Shown here: positions 60,243-64,000 of the stretch, in pieces | Layout of the letters: each line of letters starts with the position of its first letter | Position numbering within the stretch: position 1 is the first letter of the stretch | NCBI GenBank assembly: GCA_004376055.2 | Contig: CP049016.1 | Coordinates: 868,001 to 932,000, forward strand | DNA length: 64,000 nt | Direction: 5' to 3' | Source of the DNA: Nitrospirales bacterium LBB_01 | GTDB lineage: Bacteria > Nitrospirota > Thermodesulfovibrionia > Thermodesulfovibrionales > Magnetobacteriaceae | The notes under the pieces: generated by a model | What the model was told of the DNA's origin: nothing | Database searches by the model: none | Seen by the model: only the letters and a program-made list of their open reading frames with translations | Position numbers and translations under genes: made by a program

Positions 60243-61685
60243 TTGGAATATTTCAGGCTTGGCATAAAAGAAGCTCATAAATTGCTGCAAAATAAAGATA
60301 TAACTGTGAAGGAATTAACCGAGAGCGTGTTTGAGCGCATTGAGTCGGTAGAAAAAACTGTAAACGCCTATGTTACTGTAACTAAAGATAAGGCATTTGA
60401 GATGATTGAAAAACTCCCGCAATCCCAAAGCACATACCTCTATGGAATACCCATAGCAATTAAAGACAACATGTGCACAAGAGGAATAAAGACCACCTGT
60501 TCATCCAAAATCCTTGAAGGCTTTATTCCTCCGTATGAAAGCACTGTGACAGATAAATTGCTAAACTCTGGCTACATTCTTACAGGGAAAACCAATTTGG
60601 ATGAGTTTGCAATGGGCTCATCAACGGAAAACTCTGGGTTTTTCACAACAAGAAATCCATGGGACACTGACAGAGCGCCGGGAGGCAGCAGCGGAGGCTC
60701 TGCGGCGGCTGTAAGCGCCGATGAGTGTATAGCAGCCCTTGGCTCAGACACCGGTGGCTCAATACGACAGCCCGCATCATTCTGCGGTGTTGTCGGTCTT
60801 AAACCCACTTATGGGCGGGTTTCAAGGTTTGGTCTTGTTGCCTTTGCCTCCTCACTTGACCAAATCGGCCCCATTACTAAAACTGTTGAGGACTCTGCCA
60901 TTTTGCTTAATGTCATATCCGGTCATGACCCGTTTGACAGCACATCTGCTGCCGTTGATGTGCCGGATTTTACCTCCTGTATCGGAAAGGATATTAAGGG
61001 CTTAAGAGTTGGTATTCCATCAGAATATTTCATTGACGGAATGGACAAAGAGGTGGAGCTTTCCGTAAAGGCGGCAATCGCCCATATTGAATCCCTTGGA
61101 TCTCAAATTATAGAGATTACCCTTCCTCACACTGGTTATGCTGTGGCAGCATACTACATACTGGCAACCTCTGAGGCAAGCTCAAACCTTGCCCGCTATG
61201 ACGGCATAAAGTACGGTCTTAGGGTTAAAGCCGATGATTTAATTGAAACATACATGAAAAGCCGTGCCGTAGGGTTTGGCACTGAGGTTAAAAGACGAAT
61301 AATGCTTGGCACCTATGCTCTGTCCTCCGGCTACTACGACGCTTATTATAAAAAAGCTCAGCAGGTTAGAACCCTCATAAAGCAGGATTTTGACCGCGCC
61401 TTTGAGCGTGTTGACATAATTGCCACTCCAACTGCTCCCACTACGGCTTTTAAAATTGGAGAAAAAGTAAACGATCCGCTTCAGATGTATCTAAGCGATA
61501 TTTTCACTATATCGGTAAATCTGGCAGGAGTGCCTGCCATATCGCTGCCCTGCGGGTTTGACCAAAAGGGTTTGCCTATTGGACTTCAACTGATTGGAAA
61601 GGCTTTTGATGAGGAGACTATTTTGAAAGTTGCACATGCTTTTGAGGCTTCAACCCCACATCACACAAGGAGGCCTGCGCTATGA
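60243..61685 (+). CDS. gatA: Aspartyl/glutamyl-tRNA amidotransferase subunit A
   Basis: GatA generates ammonia for transamidation of misacylated Glu-tRNA(Gln) or Asp-tRNA(Asn). In the 480 residues the amidase Ser-cisSer-Lys triad is visible: PIAIKDNM (Lys74), [11 protein letters not shown] (Ser near 149) and [16 protein letters not shown] (Ser near 173). The start is a TTG with GGAGG at 60231-60235. It overlaps gatB by 4 bp. gatC is not adjacent and must lie elsewhere. Confidence 0.97.
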   Translation: MEYFRLGIKEAHKLLQNKDITVKELTESVFERIESVEKTVNAYVTVTKDKAFEMIEKLPQSQSTYLYGIPIAIKDNMCTRGIKTTCSSKILEGFIPPYESTVTDKLLNSGYILTGKTNLDEFAMGSSTENSGFFTTRNPWDTDRAPGGSSGGSAAAVSADECIAALGSDTGGSIRQPASFCGVVGLKPTYGRVSRFGLVAFASSLDQIGPITKTVEDSAILLNVISGHDPFDSTSAAVDVPDFTSCIGKDIKGLRVGIPSEYFIDGMDKEVELSVKAAIAHIESLGSQIIEITLPHTGYAVAAYYILATSEASSNLARYDGIKYGLRVKADDLIETYMKSRAVGFGTEVKRRIMLGTYALSSGYYDAYYKKAQQVRTLIKQDFDRAFERVDIIATPTAPTTAFKIGEKVNDPLQMYLSDIFTISVNLAGVPAISLPCGFDQKGLPIGLQLIGKAFDEETILKVAHAFEASTPHHTRRPAL

Positions 61686-63112
61686 AAAAATACGAGGCCG
61701 TTATAGGGCTTGAAATACATGCCCAGATGCGTACTAAAACAAAGATGTTCTGTGGCTGCAGCACAACGTTTGGAAAAGAGCCTAATTCTCAAACTTGTCC
61801 TGTGTGTATTGGAATGCCGGGAGTGCTTCCAGTTATAAACAGAAAAGCCGTTGAGTTTACAGTCAGGGCGGGGCTTGCCCTTGGCTGTAAAATTTCATCA
61901 TACAGCCGTTTTGCCAGAAAAAACTATTTTTATCCGGATCTCCCCAAAGGCTATCAGGTAAGCCAGTACGAACTGCCCATCTGTGAGGGCGGAGCGGTTG
62001 TGCTTAATATGGAGGACGAGCAAAGAAAAATAGAGCTGACACGAATCCACATGGAGGAGGACGCAGGGAAAAACATCCACGAAGGAATGAAGGATTTCAG
62101 CTGTGTTGATTTAAACAGAGCCGGCGTACCGCTTATGGAAATTGTGACGGAGCCTCAGATACGCTCTCCCAAAGAGGCCTCAGCGTTTATGAAAAAACTG
62201 CGCTCTGTTTTGCGTTATCTTGACGTCTGTGACGGTAACATGGAGGAGGGATCATTGCGCTGCGATGCTAACGTCTCACTGAGACCCGTAGGCTCAACAG
62301 CGCTTGGCGTTAAAGCCGAGATCAAAAACATCAACTCTTTTAAGTTTGTTGAAAAAGCGATTGAATACGAAATATGGCGTCAGGAGGAGGTGCTGAAAGA
62401 GGGTGGACGTGTTAAGCAGGAAACACGCCTCTATAACACCACAACCGGCACTACGGAGTCTATGCGCTCAAAAGAAGAGGCTCATGACTATAGATATTTC
62501 CCTGAGCCTGACCTTGTTCCTATAGTAATTTCAAACGCTTTGCGTAACGAAATAAAAGCAACGATTGTAGAACTCCCTGATGAGAAAGTTACTCGCTATG
62601 TTAACGATTTCGGATTACCCCTCTATGACGCTGAGCTGTTGTCACAGGAAAAGGACACGGCGCTTTGGTTTGAAGAGGCGGTAAACAAAGGCGGCAATCC
62701 TAAAGCGATAAGCAACTGGATGATGGGTGAGCTGATGAGGCTGCTTAACGAAACCACGACCAGAATTGAAGACTGTAAGGTAACGCCTGAGCATCTCACT
62801 GGTCTTATTAAACTGGTTGATAGTGGAGCAATAAGCGTTAAAATTGGAAAAACCGTATTTGAGGAAATGTTTAACTCCGGCGAGCAAGCTGAAAAAATTG
62901 TAAAATCAAAGGGGCTTCTTCAGATAAGCAACGAGGGTGAGCTGGACAGCGTTATAGACGGCATTTTAAGCCAGTACAGCGCCGAGGTGGAAAGATTTAA
63001 GGCCGGTGAGGTTAAGCTAACCGGATTTTTTGTCGGCGAGGTTATGAAACAAACAAAGGGTAAGGCTAATCCCAAACTTGTTAATGAAATCCTGAAAAAG
63101 AAGCTCGGATAA
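61682..63112 (+). CDS. gatB: Aspartyl/glutamyl-tRNA amidotransferase subunit B
   Basis: GatB activates and amidates the misacylated tRNA. The 476 residues contain [19 protein letters not shown] with the zinc Cys (CGC...CPVC), [25 protein letters not shown] and [16 protein letters not shown]. The C-terminal YqeY-like tail ends in [12 protein letters not shown]. The length is normal. It is coupled to gatA through an ATGA overlap and followed by the Nudix gene after 2 bp. Confidence 0.97.
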   Translation: MKKYEAVIGLEIHAQMRTKTKMFCGCSTTFGKEPNSQTCPVCIGMPGVLPVINRKAVEFTVRAGLALGCKISSYSRFARKNYFYPDLPKGYQVSQYELPICEGGAVVLNMEDEQRKIELTRIHMEEDAGKNIHEGMKDFSCVDLNRAGVPLMEIVTEPQIRSPKEASAFMKKLRSVLRYLDVCDGNMEEGSLRCDANVSLRPVGSTALGVKAEIKNINSFKFVEKAIEYEIWRQEEVLKEGGRVKQETRLYNTTTGTTESMRSKEEAHDYRYFPEPDLVPIVISNALRNEIKATIVELPDEKVTRYVNDFGLPLYDAELLSQEKDTALWFEEAVNKGGNPKAISNWMMGELMRLLNETTTRIEDCKVTPEHLTGLIKLVDSGAISVKIGKTVFEEMFNSGEQAEKIVKSKGLLQISNEGELDSVIDGILSQYSAEVERFKAGEVKLTGFFVGEVMKQTKGKANPKLVNEILKKKLG

Positions 63113-63114
63113 TC

Positions 63115-63630
63115 ATGAACGATGTTGGAGAAGAGCTGCTTGAAGTTGTAACCCCAGATGGCGATATAATCGGAAAAGCGCTCCGCAAAGAGGTTCACGG
63201 CAATAACACACTTTTGCACCGCGTGGTGCATGTGTTTGTGTTTAACAGCGCAGGAGACCTGCTTCTTCAACAAAGAGCACTAAATAAAGACGTGGCTCCG
63301 GGCAAATGGGACACATCAGTAGGAGGTCACGTTGATTTTGGCGAGACCATAGAAGCTGCAATGAAAAGAGAAATGGAGGAGGAACTGGGAATCAAATCCG
63401 GTAAAAAAGCCCCAGTGTTCCTCTATAAATACATTCACTCAAACGCTTTTGAATCTGAACTTGTATATTCGTATTCTTTCACTTATGACGGACAAATTGC
63501 ATTTAATAAAGAAGAGATAGAATCGGTAAAATTCTACCCGATAGCAGAGATTGAGGAAAAACTTGGCACAGAGCTATTTAGCGATAATTTTGAACATGAG
63601 TTTCAACAATTTTTGAGATATAAGGGATAA
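63115..63630 (+). CDS. Nudix hydrolase
   Basis: The 171-residue product carries the Nudix box GGHVDFGETIEAAMKREMEE followed by ELG, a complete match to the consensus. The N-terminal EELLEVVTPDGDIIGKALRK and LQQRALNKDVAPGKWDTS segments resemble the isopentenyl-diphosphate isomerase/YfcD-like subgroup, which acts on varied pyrophosphate substrates. It lies 2 bp after gatB. The substrate is not predictable. Confidence 0.92.
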   Translation: MNDVGEELLEVVTPDGDIIGKALRKEVHGNNTLLHRVVHVFVFNSAGDLLLQQRALNKDVAPGKWDTSVGGHVDFGETIEAAMKREMEEELGIKSGKKAPVFLYKYIHSNAFESELVYSYSFTYDGQIAFNKEEIESVKFYPIAEIEEKLGTELFSDNFEHEFQQFLRYKG

Positions 63631-63645
63631 AGAGAGTTAACACCT

Positions 63646-64000
63646 ATGAGATTAGATTTAAGCAGTTTTAAAATGGCAATAACCTCTATGCAGCAGGCTT
63701 TAGATGTATTAAAGCCTGACAGCATTTCTCAGTTTAATGAGGCAACACAGAGCGTCATTAAAGCAGGGGTCATACAAAACTTTGAGTTTACTTATGAATT
63801 ATCTCATAAAATACTTAAGCGATACCTCGTAAAAACCTTGCCAAACCCCTCAGATGTTGACGAGATGTCTTTTGCTGACATGATTCGTACAGGCTCTGAA
63901 CTTGGGCTATTGGCAAGTGGGTGGGATGTTTGGAAAAAATACAGAGCAGCCCGAGCAATCACCAGTCACACGTATGATGAGGATAAAGCCGATGTTGTAC
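63646..64000 (+). CDS. Nucleotidyltransferase substrate-binding (HI0074-type HEPN) protein, partial at window edge
   Basis: The frame starts at ATG 63646 with AGAGAG upstream and is open to the window end (118 codons seen). Residues VIQNFEFTYELSHKILKRYL and ARAITSHTYDEDKAD are the hallmarks of the HI0074 family, the HEPN partner of a minimal nucleotidyltransferase. Arg-x4-His in RAITSH is the HEPN ribonuclease-type motif, which is clear here, unlike in the HEPN gene at 59692. The nucleotidyltransferase partner should lie just to the right of the window. Confidence 0.88.
   Translation, partial: MRLDLSSFKMAITSMQQALDVLKPDSISQFNEATQSVIKAGVIQNFEFTYELSHKILKRYLVKTLPNPSDVDEMSFADMIRTGSELGLLASGWDVWKKYRAARAITSHTYDEDKADVV

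Overview
The window reads as about 64 kb of chromosome from an AT-leaning Gram-negative bacterium. Lipoproteins, a lipid A-type acyltransferase, GlnE, HslUV, a penicillin-binding protein of the PBP1A class, twitching-motility ATPases and a K+-independent H+-pyrophosphatase fit a Nitrospirota (Thermodesulfovibrionia-like) or related lineage. That placement is inference from gene content; no alignment was run. There is no phage, plasmid, CRISPR array or complete insertion sequence. Most of it is housekeeping DNA, with many small non-autonomous repeats and several broken toxin-antitoxin remnants between the genes.

Layout. 1-6.2 kb: a small basic protein, glnE, and an MBOAT/SGNH pair for polysaccharide O-acetylation. 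6.2-12.2 kb: a large unknown membrane protein on the minus strand, then pilT, a pilU-like gene, a degenerate receiver and a CobD-like aminotransferase. 12.6-18.8 kb (minus): DUF58 and MoxR, a higBA module with a frameshifted toxin, hppA behind a consensus promoter and a 210-nt leader, and an LpxL-like acyltransferase. 19.2-22.7 kb: a secreted glycosidase-like protein and an O-antigen ligase-like membrane protein. 22.8-27.5 kb (minus): a signalling operon of periplasmic binding protein, sensor kinase, receiver-kinase hybrid and receiver. 27.5-30.2 kb (minus): hslV, hslU and an rlpA-like lipoprotein gene without a normal start codon. 30.4-33.6 kb: an orphan antitoxin-like gene and a cbiM-cbiQ-cbiO cobalt/nickel ECF transporter with a terminator hairpin in its leader. 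34-38 kb: tRNA-Pro, a serine beta-lactamase-like protein and PBP1A.

38-45 kb: a receiver gene preceded by a 15-bp perfect inverted repeat and about 19 copies of a tetranucleotide, then EF-G2, RseC, a PIN-domain module interrupted by a stop, an old yellow enzyme and tRNA-Ser. 44.3-51.4 kb (minus): an M50 protease and the hsp20-lon-thiL-DUF2062-rimO run. 51.6-55 kb (minus): a peptide-type binding lipoprotein and PepF. 55-64 kb (plus): a candidate small RNA, an exonuclease-like gene, xerD, surE, pcm, amrS, an MNT/HEPN pair, gatA, gatB, a Nudix gene and the start of a second HEPN-type gene.

The most unusual content is not a single operon. (1) A family of miniature repeats with palindromic cores and two kinds of terminal repeat occurs at about ten sites; its ends supply the stop codon or tail of at least three reading frames. 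(2) The tetranucleotide tract upstream of the receiver gene could make it phase-variable. (3) Three leaders or intergenic RNAs (hppA, cbiM, and 55.04-55.15 kb) look structured and match no class I can name. (4) At least five toxin-antitoxin-type loci are present, two of them with visible inactivating lesions.
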